DNA of 64,000 nt from assembly GCF_014490485.1 (NCBI RefSeq), contig NZ_JACTVA010000004.1, positions 62,001-126,000 on the forward strand, read 5' to 3'. Made by a program: the position numbers and the translations under genes. The notes beneath the pieces are model-generated. The model ran no database searches and was not told the origin of the DNA. It saw only the letters and a program-made list of their open reading frames with translations. This stretch comes from Teichococcus aerophilus (GTDB lineage: Bacteria; Pseudomonadota; Alphaproteobacteria; Acetobacterales; Acetobacteraceae). Shown here in pieces: positions 25,673-34,468 of this stretch (position 1 is its first letter; the number at the start of each line of letters is the position of its first letter).

Positions 25673-26584
25673 TCAGGCGGCGGCGATGCGGCGGCAGTGG
25701 TTCAGCGCCGCCTCGATCAGGTTGTCGCTGGCTTCCGGCGTGCGGAAGGCGGAATGCGCCGCCAGCGTGGCGTTCTCGACCTTGGCGAAGAAGTGGCCGG
25801 CCGGCAGCGGCTCCTCGGCATAGACGTCGAGGCCGATATGCCGCAGCGCGCCGCTCTCCGCCGCCTTGGCCAGCGCCGCCTCATCCGTGATGGCGCCACG
25901 CGCGGTGTTCAGGAAGATCGCGCCCTTGCGCATCTTGCCGATCTTCTCGGCGGAGATGAAGCCGCGCGTCTCGTCACTCAGCAGCATGTGCAGGGAGATG
26001 ACGTGGCTCTCCGCCAGCAGGGTATCGAGGTCGACGAAGGTGACGCCGGCAGCCTCGCGCTTCGTGCGGTTCCAGGCCAGCACCTTCATGCCGGCACCGG
26101 CGCAGAGCCGCGCCATCTCCGCCCCGATGCCGCCGAAGCCGATCAGGCCGACGGTCTTGCCGGTCAGCTCCACGCCATCGGTCCGGTTCCACTGCCCGGC
26201 ACGGATGCCGCGGTCCATGAAGGCCAGCCCCTTGGCCGAGGCCCACATCAGCGCGAAGGCCATCTCGGCCACGGCGGTGTCGCCATAGCCCTTGATGATG
26301 TGCACCTCGATGCCGGCCGCCGCCAGCTCGTCCGGGTTCATGTAGCTGCGCGCGCCGGTGCCGAGGAACACGACGTGCTTCAGCCCCTTGCACTGCTTGG
26401 CGATGTCGGTCGGCAGGTGGGTGTGGTCGATGATGACGATCTCGGCATCGCCCAGCAACGCCGGCAGCTCGGCGGACTTCACGTCCGGGTTGCGGTTGAC
26501 CTGGACCGGGATGTCGGTCGCCTGGTGCAGCCGCTCGGCCACCTCGGCCAGGGTCGGGTTGGCGTCAACGAAGATGGCGCGCAT
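25673..26584 (-). CDS. D-isomer-specific 2-hydroxyacid dehydrogenase
   Basis: A 303-residue NAD(P)-dependent dehydrogenase that interconverts 2-oxo and D-2-hydroxy acids. The nucleotide motif is TVGLIGFGGIGAEMARL (about 144-160). The three catalytic positions are an Arg in LNTARGAI, a Glu in DVYAEEPLP and a His in TLAAHSAFRT. Length is slightly below the usual 310-330. In the cluster it could reduce or oxidise the 2-oxo/hydroxy acid that arises from the amino acid. It follows the GntR gene by 15 nt and precedes ridA by 11 nt. Confidence 0.88.
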   Translation of the reverse strand: MRAIFVDANPTLAEVAERLHQATDIPVQVNRNPDVKSAELPALLGDAEIVIIDHTHLPTDIAKQCKGLKHVVFLGTGARSYMNPDELAAAGIEVHIIKGYGDTAVAEMAFALMWASAKGLAFMDRGIRAGQWNRTDGVELTGKTVGLIGFGGIGAEMARLCAGAGMKVLAWNRTKREAAGVTFVDLDTLLAESHVISLHMLLSDETRGFISAEKIGKMRKGAIFLNTARGAITDEAALAKAAESGALRHIGLDVYAEEPLPAGHFFAKVENATLAAHSAFRTPEASDNLIEAALNHCRRIAAA

Positions 26585-26599
26585 CTCAGGGCCCTTTCT

Positions 26600-27319
26600 T
26601 TATGCCACTTCGCCCATGGCCTTCGCGGCCAGGGCATTGCCGGTATAGATCTCCGCGAAGCCGGCCCGGATCATGTCGGTGATCTGGTCCAGCCGGCGCG
26701 CGATATGCGTCTGCATCAGCGCCGCCGCCGCATCGGCATCCCGCGCCCGCAGGTGGCGCAGGATCATCAGATGCTCGTCCTGGGTGGAGGAACGGCGGCC
26801 CTTGCGCATGTCGATCCAGCGGATGAAGCGCACCCGCTCGTTCAACGAGCGCAGGGAACGCACCATCTCCTCGTTGTCGGACAGGCGCGCGAGGCTCTCG
26901 TGGAACTGCTCGTCCAGCGTCAGTAGCTCCAGCGCGTGCTCGTCGTCGTCCGGCTCGTCCCGGCTGCGGGCGGCGAAGGCGGCCAGCGCATCCAGAGCCT
27001 CGTCGGAAGCCCGCTCGCAGGCCAGGCGCAGCGCGCCCACTTCCAGCATGGCGCGGTACTCGTACAGCGTCAGCACCCGCTTCGGGTCCAGCGGCCGGAC
27101 CGAGTAGCCGCGGTTGACCGTGGCGATCAGGAAGCCCTCGGCCGCCAGCCGGTTCAGCGCCTCCCGCAGCGGCGTACGGCTCACGCCGAGGCTGCGGGCC
27201 AGTTCCACCTCGTTCACACGTTCGCCAGGACGCAGCCGATAGGTGACGGCCATGGCCTTCACTTGGTCATAAACCCGGTCCGCTGAGCGGGAAGGGGGGG
27301 TCTGCGGCTCGTCATTCAT
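26600..27319 (-). CDS. GntR-family transcriptional regulator (FadR/FCD subfamily)
   Basis: A 239-residue regulator, first gene of the catabolic cluster. The N-terminal winged helix (residues about 15-78) has the GntR pattern RPGERVNEVELARSLGVSRTPLREALNRLAAEGF. The C-terminal helical FCD domain (about 85-225) carries the metal-binding residues as D-x-x-x-H in LDEQFHESLA, with later His in EHLMILRHL and MQTHIARR. FCD regulators usually bind a carboxylate that is a substrate or intermediate of the genes they head. A palindromic site lies just upstream of its start, so it probably controls its own operon. Confidence 0.9.
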   Translation of the reverse strand: MNDEPQTPPSRSADRVYDQVKAMAVTYRLRPGERVNEVELARSLGVSRTPLREALNRLAAEGFLIATVNRGYSVRPLDPKRVLTLYEYRAMLEVGALRLACERASDEALDALAAFAARSRDEPDDDEHALELLTLDEQFHESLARLSDNEEMVRSLRSLNERVRFIRWIDMRKGRRSSTQDEHLMILRHLRARDADAAAALMQTHIARRLDQITDMIRAGFAEIYTGNALAAKAMGEVA

Positions 27320-27327
27320 CTGGACGC

Positions 27328-27345
27328 AGATGTGAATACACTTCT
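27328..27345. promoter_or_regulatory. Candidate GntR operator
   Basis: AGATGTGAATACACTTCT is symmetric at 14 of 18 positions with GTG-N4-CAC at the centre, a shape usual for FCD-type GntR sites. It lies 9 bases upstream of the regulator ATG. The rest of the 27320-27603 gap is AT-rich and should hold the promoters of the leftward cluster and of the rightward GGDEF-EAL gene. Confidence 0.5.
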
Positions 27346-27603
27346 AGCAAGGCGTCAAGACGGCTCCGGTCCAGCCTTCACCAAGAATTTTTATCAAATA
27401 CCGATGAGAATAACCCCAAACGGAACGCAACTTCGCTTCCCGAGGGAAGTGAACAGGTCAATACAACCAGAGAGGGTAATGTAGAGAATATGCACACGTA
27501 GTAATGTCGTCCGGTAAAACTTTTCGTGCACAGGGCTTTGCAGAACTTCCTTTAAGTCCTTTTGTTATTGCTCTGCACAAAAAACCTGACTCGGGCGGAT
27601 GGG

Positions 27604-29958
27604 ATGGATTTGATCTGGAATTGCTTGCAGGGGCCGCATGACGGGCGCGTTCTGGCTGGCGCGGCTGCCATTTGTGTCGTTGCGTGCTTGACCAGCATGG
27701 TCCTGGCAGGGCTGGGCCGCTCCATCGGCCTGCCGCGCCTGGCGTTCGGGCTGGCCGTCATGGTGGCCGGCCTGGGCGCGTGGTCGGCGCATTTCATGGC
27801 GCTGCTGGCCTATAATTTCCCCTATCCGCTGGGGTTCGACCTGCCGGTGACGATGTTCTCGGCCTCTATCGGCCTCGTCTTCGCCGCCATCGCCTTCACG
27901 CTGCGCACGCGCTCGCCCCGCCTGCTGTGGCAGGCCGCCAGCGGCGGCGTGCTCGGCCTCGGCATCGTCCTCATGCACTATGTCGGTACCTCGGCCCTGC
28001 AACTGCCGGGCGAGTTGTTCTACGACCCGGCGCTGATCGCCGCCTCCGCCCTGCTGGGCTCGGGCCTCGGTGCGCTGTCCTTCATCGCGCTCGGGCGTTC
28101 GGGGCGGATGCCGCGCATCCTCGCCGCCGCCTCCATCCTGTCCCTCGGCATCATCGGCCTGCATATCACCGGCATCGCCTCGGCCTTCATGCTGCCCAAC
28201 GGCAATCCGGTGCGGACGGATGGCGCCACGTCCCGCCTCTGGCTGGCGGCGCTGATGGCGTCGGTGATGGCGGCATTGCTGGTCTCCGCCCTCACCACGC
28301 TGCTGGTCGGGCTGCGCCTGAAGAAGCAGGTGATGGCCGAGACCACCCGCCTGCGCAGCCTGTCCGATGCCGCGTTCGAGGCCATCGCCATCTGCGACTC
28401 ACGCGGCCGCATCGTCGACGTCAACACCATGCTCAGCCAGTTGCTCGCCACGGCGCCGGAAGCCCTGGTCGGCACGCCGGTGAAGCTGCTGTTCCGCGAT
28501 ACCTCGCAGGACCTGATGGTGAAGGGCGGCCGCATCGTCACCGCCCTGGCCGCCGGCACGCCGGTGGAATTGCTGACCCGCCCGGTCCACACCGCCGTCG
28601 GCCCGCGCCTCGTCGTCGCCGTGCGGGACCTGCGCGGGCGGCTGGAGGTGGAGCGCCGCATGCTGCACCTGGCGCGGCACGACCCGCTAACCGGCCTGCC
28701 CAACCGCGCCTTTCTGAATGAGCGCCTGACGCTGGAACTGGCGCAGGCCCGCGCCGGCGGCCCCGGCTTCGCCCTGATGTGCCTGGACCTGGACCGCTTC
28801 AAGGCGGTGAACGACACGCATGGCCACGCGGCCGGCGACATCGTGCTGCGGGAAGCCGCCCGCCGCCTGCGCGCCGCCACCCGGCAGGACGATTTCGTCG
28901 CCCGGCTGGGCGGCGACGAATTCGTCGTCATCCGCATCAACGACGGCAGCGCCGATTCCTCCGCCCTGATGGCTGCCCGTATCTGCGAGTACCTGTCCGA
29001 GCCCTACGATCTCGGCAACGGTGCGCGGGGCGACATTTCCGCCTCCATCGGCATCGCCCGCTGCCCGCAGGACACGGACGAGGCGGAGGAACTGCAGCGC
29101 TGCGCCGACGTGGCGCTGTACAGCGTGAAGCGGGACGGCCGGAACGGCACCGCCTTCTACAGCCGCAGCATGGACGAGGTCGCCCGCCAGCGCTCGGCGC
29201 TGGAGAACGACCTGCGCCTGGCCACGCCGCGCGGCGAACTGGAACTGTATTGGCAGCCGCAGCGCCTCGTGGCCGACGATACGCTGATCGGCTTCGAGGC
29301 CCTGCTGCGCTGGCACCGCCCCGGCCGGGGCGACATGCCACCGGAGGATTTCGTCCCCACTGCTGAGAGCAGCGGCGCCATCCTGCCCATCGGCGCCTGG
29401 GTGCTGCGCACGGCGTGTACGGAGGCCGCGAAGTGGCCGCGCCCGCTGCGCGTCTCGGTCAACATCTCCGTCGTACAACTGCAGCAGAAGGATTTCGTCG
29501 AGCAGATTCAGGCCGTGCTGAAGGATGCCGGCCTGCCGGCCGCCCGGCTGGAACTGGAAATCCGCGAGGGCGTGCTGCTGTCTGAGCAGGAAGACGCCAT
29601 CCTGGCCCTGAAGACGGTGCAGGGGCTGGGCGTGCGGGTGGCGCTGGATGATTTCGGCAGCGGCCATGCCGCCCTCGGCATGCTGCGCTCCTTCTCCTTC
29701 GACCGGCTGCATATCGGCCGCTCGGTGGTGAAGGACATGTCGCGCGACGCCGGCTCCCTGGCCATGATGCGCGCCATCATGGGGCTGGGGCGCGGGCTGA
29801 AGATGCCGGTGCTGGCGGAAGGCGTCGAGAGCCCGGACCAGTTGAAGGCGCTGCGGCTGGAGGGCTGCGAATTGTACCAGGGCTACCTGGGTGGCCGCCC
29901 GGAACCGGTGGCCGCCTACCGCCGCCTGCTGCAACCGGCGCACAGCCCCGCCTGCTAG
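27604..29958 (+). CDS. Membrane MHYT sensor with PAS-like, GGDEF and EAL domains
   Basis: A 784-residue cyclic-di-GMP signalling protein. Residues about 15-235 form a seven-helix MHYT domain with His repeats SAHFMALL, VLMHYVGTSAL and GLHITGIASA, thought to bind copper and sense gases. A PAS-like segment (about 245-345) follows. The GGDEF domain (about 358-520) has RLGGDEFVV and an upstream RQDD that fits the inhibitory RxxD site. The EAL domain (about 535-780) keeps FEALLRW, VNIS, LDDFGSG, AEGVE and YQG. The segment usually DxLKID reads DRLHIG, so the catalytic Lys is His. Diguanylate cyclase activity is likely; phosphodiesterase activity is doubtful. The start at 27604 gives MDLIWNCLQG. Confidence 0.92.
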   Translation: MDLIWNCLQGPHDGRVLAGAAAICVVACLTSMVLAGLGRSIGLPRLAFGLAVMVAGLGAWSAHFMALLAYNFPYPLGFDLPVTMFSASIGLVFAAIAFTLRTRSPRLLWQAASGGVLGLGIVLMHYVGTSALQLPGELFYDPALIAASALLGSGLGALSFIALGRSGRMPRILAAASILSLGIIGLHITGIASAFMLPNGNPVRTDGATSRLWLAALMASVMAALLVSALTTLLVGLRLKKQVMAETTRLRSLSDAAFEAIAICDSRGRIVDVNTMLSQLLATAPEALVGTPVKLLFRDTSQDLMVKGGRIVTALAAGTPVELLTRPVHTAVGPRLVVAVRDLRGRLEVERRMLHLARHDPLTGLPNRAFLNERLTLELAQARAGGPGFALMCLDLDRFKAVNDTHGHAAGDIVLREAARRLRAATRQDDFVARLGGDEFVVIRINDGSADSSALMAARICEYLSEPYDLGNGARGDISASIGIARCPQDTDEAEELQRCADVALYSVKRDGRNGTAFYSRSMDEVARQRSALENDLRLATPRGELELYWQPQRLVADDTLIGFEALLRWHRPGRGDMPPEDFVPTAESSGAILPIGAWVLRTACTEAAKWPRPLRVSVNISVVQLQQKDFVEQIQAVLKDAGLPAARLELEIREGVLLSEQEDAILALKTVQGLGVRVALDDFGSGHAALGMLRSFSFDRLHIGRSVVKDMSRDAGSLAMMRAIMGLGRGLKMPVLAEGVESPDQLKALRLEGCELYQGYLGGRPEPVAAYRRLLQPAHSPAC

Positions 29959-30060
29959 GGGTGATGGCTTGCGCGGCTGAAGGTCCGTATCGGATCACGC
30001 TTCCGGCTGATCCAGCCTGGCTGAGGACGGGCCGATCGGCATCTGGCGGGGGGCGGAGGG

Positions 30061-30439
30061 ACGGTCAGGGGAAGGAATTCCCCTGAAACCCCATCTTCTT
30101 TTTGCCAGTTGGCTTTTGGACCGGCTGGCGGGGCGATTGCGAAATTAAGGACGGCTTCTGAAGTCTGCGGGCTGCGGGCTGCGGGCGGGGTAGGGATTAT
30201 TTGCGTAGCGCAGAGGCGCCCTGGCCAAATGCAGGGACACTGCACAAGCCGCCGACAAAGCTGGGACACAGAGAGGCTGAGACGCCCGACCCGGCAGGCT
30301 CCACGAGCTGCCGAGGCTGCACCGTCCGTCACCAGCCGCCGGCACGGCCCCGGCGTGAAGAACCAGAGTTTCCACAGGCACAACCAGGAAACGCGCAGCA
30401 GAAAAGAAGGGGTCCGGGGAACTCTTTCCCCGGTCTTCC
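30061..30439. repeat. Paired palindromic element E (379 bp)
   Basis: The left unit (30061-30112) has TCAGGGGAAGGAATTCCCCTGA then CCCCATCTTCTTTTT; the right unit (30400-30439) is inverted with AAAAGAAGGGGTCCGGGGAA. It lies between the converging GGDEF-EAL and galE genes and can terminate both. The interior contains CTGCGGG three times in tandem near 30165 and does not share the A-C core. Nothing else is seen in the gap 29959-30489. Confidence 0.7.
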
Positions 30440-30489
30440 CGCCACACGTCGAATGTCGGCCAGCCCGCGCCCGCCCGCCTCGGCCGCCG

Positions 30490-31485
30490 TCAGCCGGCCC
30501 GCCCAAACCCCTGCGGGTTGGCGGCACGCCACGCCCAGGCGGTGCGGACAATCTCTTCCAGCGAATCATGCTGCGGGCTCCACCCCGTCTCCCGCCGCAG
30601 CAAGGCGTTGGAGGCGATGAGCACCGCCGGGTCACCCGCCCGCCTCGGCCCCTCGCTATACGGCACCGCGCGGCCGCTGACCGCGCTGACCGTGTCGATC
30701 ACCTGCCGCACCGAATAGCCGGTGCCGTTGCCGACATTGTAGCGGACGCTCGGCCCGCTCCCCAGCCGGTCCAGCACCCGCAGATGCGCGTCCGCCAGGT
30801 CGGTCACGTGCACATAGTCGCGGATGCAGGTGCCGTCCGGCGTGTCGTAGTCGGTGCCATACACCGTCAGGGCGGGGCCGCTGCCCAGGGCGGCGTTGAT
30901 GGCCAGCGGGATCAGGTGGGTCTCCGGGTCGTGGTCCTCGCCCAGCCGCCCCTGCGGATCGGCGCCGGCGGCATTGAAGTAGCGCAGGCTGGCGGAGCGC
31001 ATGCCATGCACCCGGTCCGCCCATTCCAGCCCGCGTTCCGCCATCAGCTTGGACTCGCCATAGGCCGAGACCGGCGCGAACCCCGCCGTCTCGTCGATCG
31101 GGATGCTCTCCGGCAGCCCGAACAGCGCGGCGGTGGAGGACAGCACGAAGCGCCGGCAATCCGCCTTCACCGCCGCCTCCGCCAGCCACAGCGTGTTGGA
31201 GAGGTTCTCGGCGATGTAGCGCAGCGGCTCCCGCATGGATTCGCCGACCAGGGAGAGCGCGGCGAAATGCAGCACGCCATCGAAGCGCCAGCGGCCGAAC
31301 ACCTCGGCCACCTTGGCACGGTCGGCCAGGTCGGCCACCACCAGCTCGGCGCCCGGGGCCACGGCCTGACTGTGCCCCTGGCGCAGGTCGTCGATCACCA
31401 CGACCTCGTCGCCGCGTTCCCGCAACGCCAGGACGACATGGCTGCCGACATAACCAGCGCCGCCCGTCACCAGAAATCGTGCCAT
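30490..31485 (-). CDS. galE: UDP-glucose 4-epimerase
   Basis: A 331-residue short-chain dehydrogenase-type epimerase that interconverts UDP-glucose and UDP-galactose. VTGGAGYVGSH (residues 6-16) is the NAD-binding motif; Ser117, Tyr142 and Lys146 (YGESK) are the catalytic residues with the right spacing. LRYFNAAGAD and RDYVHVTDLADAH are typical GalE stretches. The start at 31485 gives the standard MARFLVTGG; the frame is open for 26 codons upstream without support. It could supply UDP-galactose for surface glycans such as that of the operon at 2.8-5.9 kb. Confidence 0.93.
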   Translation of the reverse strand: MARFLVTGGAGYVGSHVVLALRERGDEVVVIDDLRQGHSQAVAPGAELVVADLADRAKVAEVFGRWRFDGVLHFAALSLVGESMREPLRYIAENLSNTLWLAEAAVKADCRRFVLSSTAALFGLPESIPIDETAGFAPVSAYGESKLMAERGLEWADRVHGMRSASLRYFNAAGADPQGRLGEDHDPETHLIPLAINAALGSGPALTVYGTDYDTPDGTCIRDYVHVTDLADAHLRVLDRLGSGPSVRYNVGNGTGYSVRQVIDTVSAVSGRAVPYSEGPRRAGDPAVLIASNALLRRETGWSPQHDSLEEIVRTAWAWRAANPQGFGRAG

Positions 31486-31841
31486 CGTACCGACCTCGCC
31501 TGGACCCGGTGGCTGGAGCGCCAGCCGGGTCACCATCCCCATTGCACCCACAACTGCGGCCATACCGCGGCGGGGGCGGGCCCCTGTTAGCCGTGAAGCC
31601 CCCGCCCGGCAAACGCCTGGACCCGCGGGAAGGCCCCATCACGCGCCATCCTGCTGCGGCGCACCGTGGCGGGCATGGGCCGGTTGCCACGGTGAACACC
31701 GCGTGGCCCAGGCCGCCTTCGCAGCCAGCCGGGACCCGTCAGTGCCCGACCGTGGCCCTAGCCTGCCTCCACACCGCGCCGCTGCATGCCCGGGCCCCGC
31801 CAGCCAGCAAAGAGCCAAGGCGCCCCCGCTACGCCCATACG
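31486..31841. other. Intergenic region, no gene seen
   Basis: The 356-bp gap between galE and the leftward exporter has no credible gene. It contains a 9-bp GC-only inverted repeat (GGCGGGGGC and GCCCCCGCC, about 31567-31607) that could be an RNA hairpin, but it is not close to any stop codon. Confidence 0.35.
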
Positions 31842-33065
31842 CTAGTGAGACGGCGCCCCTTTCCCCGCACCCTCCCGCATCGGCGGCAGGAACCACGCCA
31901 GCAGGCCGATGGCCGGCAGGAAGGCGCAGATCCGGTACACCGCCTCGATACCCACGCGGTCGGCGAACTCACCCAGGATGGCCGCCGCCACCCCGCCCAG
32001 GCCGAAGGACAGCCCGTAGAACAACCCGCCGATCAGCCCGATCCGCCCCGGCAGCAACTCCATCGCGTAGATCAGGATGGCGGCGAAGGCGCTGGACATG
32101 ATCAGGTTGATCACCACCGTCAGCACCCCGGTCCAGAACAGGTTGGCGAAGGGCAGCATCAGCGTGAAGGGCAGGGCGCCCAGGATGGAAAACCAGATGA
32201 TCTTGTTGCGGCCGATCCGGTCGCCCAGGATGCCGCCACCCAGCGCCCCCGCCGCCGAAGCGCCCAGGAACAGGAACAGCATGACCTGCGAGGCCTGCAC
32301 GGACACGCCGAATTTCTCGATCAGGTAGAAGGTGTAGAACGAGCTGAAGCTGGACGTGTACGCGTTCTTGGAAAACAGCAGCACCACCAGGATCGAGATC
32401 GAGACGACGATGGTCCCGGTCGGGTAGGCCGAGCGCGTGACGGGCGTGAACCCCGCCGCGCGCGGCTTGGCCGCCTGCTGCCGCTGGAAGCGGGCATAGC
32501 GCCCGGCGGTCCACACCATCAGTATCATCGCCAGCAGCGCGGCCAGCGAGAACCACGCCAGGCTGCCCTGGCCGCGCGGCACGATGATGAAAGCGGCCAG
32601 CAATGGCCCCATCGCCCCGCCGGTCTGCCCGCCCACCTGGAAGATGCCCTGCGCCAGCCCGTGTTGCCCGCCGGAGGCATTGCGCGCCATCCGCGTCGCC
32701 TCCGGGTGGAAGATCGAGGACCCCAGCCCGACGCAGCCCGCCGCCGCCAGCAGCAGCGCATAGCTGCCCGCGTAAGCCAGTCCGATCAGCCCGGCCAGGG
32801 TGAAGCCCATGCCGACCACCATGGAGTACGGCATCGGCCGCTTGTCCGTGTAGTACCCCACCGCCGGCTGCAGCAGGGACGCGGTGATCTGGAAGGTCAG
32901 CGTGATCAGCCCGATCTGCCGGAAATCCAGCGCATAGGCATCCTTGATGATCGGGTAGATCGCCGGGATCAGCGACTGAATCATGTCGTTCAGCAGATGC
33001 GTCGTACTGAGCGCGATCAGGACCGGCATCACGGCACGCTGGGCGGCAGGGCTGTTCAGGTTCAT
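31842..33065 (-). CDS. MFS exporter, fosmidomycin-resistance (Fsr) type
   Basis: A 407-residue membrane carrier with about twelve hydrophobic segments. The opening THLLNDMIQSLIPAIYPIIKD and the segment VGLGSSIFHPEATRMA (about residue 120) are hallmarks of the Fsr branch of the major facilitator superfamily, proton-driven exporters first known for fosmidomycin resistance. Natural substrates are not known. The start at 33065 (MNLNSPAAQ) is chosen over an in-frame ATG ten codons earlier because the family starts close to the first helix. It is divergent from the ureidoglycine aminohydrolase. Confidence 0.87.
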   Translation of the reverse strand: MNLNSPAAQRAVMPVLIALSTTHLLNDMIQSLIPAIYPIIKDAYALDFRQIGLITLTFQITASLLQPAVGYYTDKRPMPYSMVVGMGFTLAGLIGLAYAGSYALLLAAAGCVGLGSSIFHPEATRMARNASGGQHGLAQGIFQVGGQTGGAMGPLLAAFIIVPRGQGSLAWFSLAALLAMILMVWTAGRYARFQRQQAAKPRAAGFTPVTRSAYPTGTIVVSISILVVLLFSKNAYTSSFSSFYTFYLIEKFGVSVQASQVMLFLFLGASAAGALGGGILGDRIGRNKIIWFSILGALPFTLMLPFANLFWTGVLTVVINLIMSSAFAAILIYAMELLPGRIGLIGGLFYGLSFGLGGVAAAILGEFADRVGIEAVYRICAFLPAIGLLAWFLPPMREGAGKGAPSH

Positions 33066-33321
33066 GGACGTGCTCTCATCCCGCCCCCTGTGCACGGCAC
33101 GGCGGCGGCCACTGGCTTGTTACGCTTGCCGCCACAAGCGGCCAGTCCGGCCGATTCCGCAAGCCCCCACGCCGCATGGCCGCCCCACGCCCTGCAAGGG
33201 CATAGCCGCCTGTGGCCAACGCCGCCGCGTCGTGCTGCGATGCCGGCCTCACCCCGGCGCATGACGCGTTCGCATCGTTCACGCACCATGCTCGCCGTCT
33301 TTGTTCGATCGCGTGGCCCAG

Positions 33322-33366
33322 GCTTCGAGCTGACACGCTTCGAGCCAGCACGCTTCAAGGGACTCG
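33322..33366 (+). repeat. Three tandem 15-bp repeats upstream of the ureidoglycine aminohydrolase gene
   Basis: GCTTCGAGCTGACAC, GCTTCGAGCCAGCAC and GCTTCAAGGGACTCG follow each other without gaps and end 4 bases before the ATG at 33371. The last copy contains the AAGGGA that may serve as ribosome site. They could be regulator binding sites or a local slippage product. The rest of the 305-bp divergent gap (33066-33370) shows nothing else. Confidence 0.45.
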
Positions 33367-33370
33367 GCCC

Positions 33371-34168
33371 ATGCATCCTCACGCGCTCAACCTGCCCCAG
33401 GGCCGCATGCTGCCAGGAGCCGTCGGCCACAACCGCGGCGTCGTGCGGCCCAACTACGCCTTCCTGCCACCGGAAGGCGTGCTGAAAAGCCGCCTGCCGC
33501 ACTACGAGGCCACCGCCGCCCGCTTCCTGGCGGCCCCGGCGCTCGGCGCCCGCTTCGCCCAGTTCGTGCTGGAGATCGAACCCGGCGGCGGCACTCGCGC
33601 CCCCACGGCCGAGCCCGGCATCCAGCAATTCCACTACGTCCTTTCCGGCAGCGTGGTCGCGCAGGTGGGCGACTCCGCCGCGGCCGAACTGACCGCCGGC
33701 GGCTTCCTCTACGCCCCGCCCGGCGTGCCGGTCTCGCTCCGCAACCAGGGCAGCAGGCAGGCGCGGGTGCTGGGCCTGCGCAAGCGCTACGAGTCCATCG
33801 GCCTGCCGCCGCCCCAGCCCATCCTCTCCCACCAGGACCAGGTGCCCCGCACCAACCACACCGGGCTGGAAGGGCGCGGCTTCCAACACCTGCTTCCCTT
33901 CGGCGACCTCGCCTTCGATTTTGAGATGAACCTGATGTGGTTCGCCCCCGGTACCTTCTTCCCCGCCATCGAAACCCACATCATGGAACACGGGCTCTAC
34001 ATGCTGCACGGCCAGGGCCTGTACCTGCTCGGCACCGAATGGCACGAGATCTGGGCGGAAGACTTCATCTGGATGGGCGCCTACTGCCCGCAGCAATTCT
34101 ACCCGACCGGGCCGGATGAAGCGGCCTACCTGCTGTACAAGGACGTCAACCGCGACGTGGCGCTCTGA
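33371..34168 (+). CDS. allE: (S)-ureidoglycine aminohydrolase
   Basis: A 265-residue bicupin. It matches the YlbA/AllE family, manganese enzymes that release ammonia from (S)-ureidoglycine in purine (allantoin) breakdown. Diagnostic stretches are the start GAVGHNRGVVRPNYAFLPPEG, the first cupin with QQFHYVLSGSV, and the second cupin with ETHIMEHGLYMLHGQGLY and FIWMGAYCPQQFY followed by YLLYKDVNRD. The start at 33371 gives MHPHALNLP; the upstream extension would cross the tandem repeats. No other allantoin genes are in the window. Followed by element B. Confidence 0.92.
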   Translation: MHPHALNLPQGRMLPGAVGHNRGVVRPNYAFLPPEGVLKSRLPHYEATAARFLAAPALGARFAQFVLEIEPGGGTRAPTAEPGIQQFHYVLSGSVVAQVGDSAAAELTAGGFLYAPPGVPVSLRNQGSRQARVLGLRKRYESIGLPPPQPILSHQDQVPRTNHTGLEGRGFQHLLPFGDLAFDFEMNLMWFAPGTFFPAIETHIMEHGLYMLHGQGLYLLGTEWHEIWAEDFIWMGAYCPQQFYPTGPDEAAYLLYKDVNRDVAL

Positions 34169-34200
34169 CGGAGCTCGCTGACCGTTGCACGCAGTTCAGG

Positions 34201-34448
34201 GAAGGCCGGGGAAAGAATTCCCCGGACCCCTTCTTTTTCTTTTTCGAGTTCTTCTGGGTGTGGCTGCCGAGGGCGTGGTCCTGAGAGACGGCTGGCTGCG
34301 CCGGAAGTCCTAGACCTCCGGCGACTGAAGGTTCAGCCCGCGCGGCCTGTATTTAAAATCATCACGGGGCATCCGCTCTCAGCCTTGAAGCGCCACGCCA
34401 AACTCGAAGAAAAAAGAAGGGGTCTGGGGAATTCATTCCCCAGCCTTC
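34201..34448. repeat. Paired palindromic element B (248 bp)
   Basis: The left unit (34201-34246) has GGGGAAAGAATTCCCC with the frame GGCC...GGACCCC and TTCTTTTTC; the right unit (34404-34448) is inverted. The interior holds the family core in inverse orientation relative to A and C: GACCTCCGGCGACTGAAGG followed by TTCAGCC and an ATTTAAAAT stretch. It fills the space between two converging genes, with each unit next to a gene end. Confidence 0.8.
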
Positions 34449-34468
34449 CCGCTTCGCCACACCCGCCA

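Noticed and set aside
30160-30190. CTGCGGG tandem repeats as a CRISPR or VNTR array
   Set aside because: Only three 7-bp copies with no spacers and inside element E; too small to be an array.
31567-31607. GC-only inverted repeat as a terminator of the Fsr-like gene
   Set aside because: It lies about 240 bases past the stop and has no U-tract; position and sequence are not convincing.
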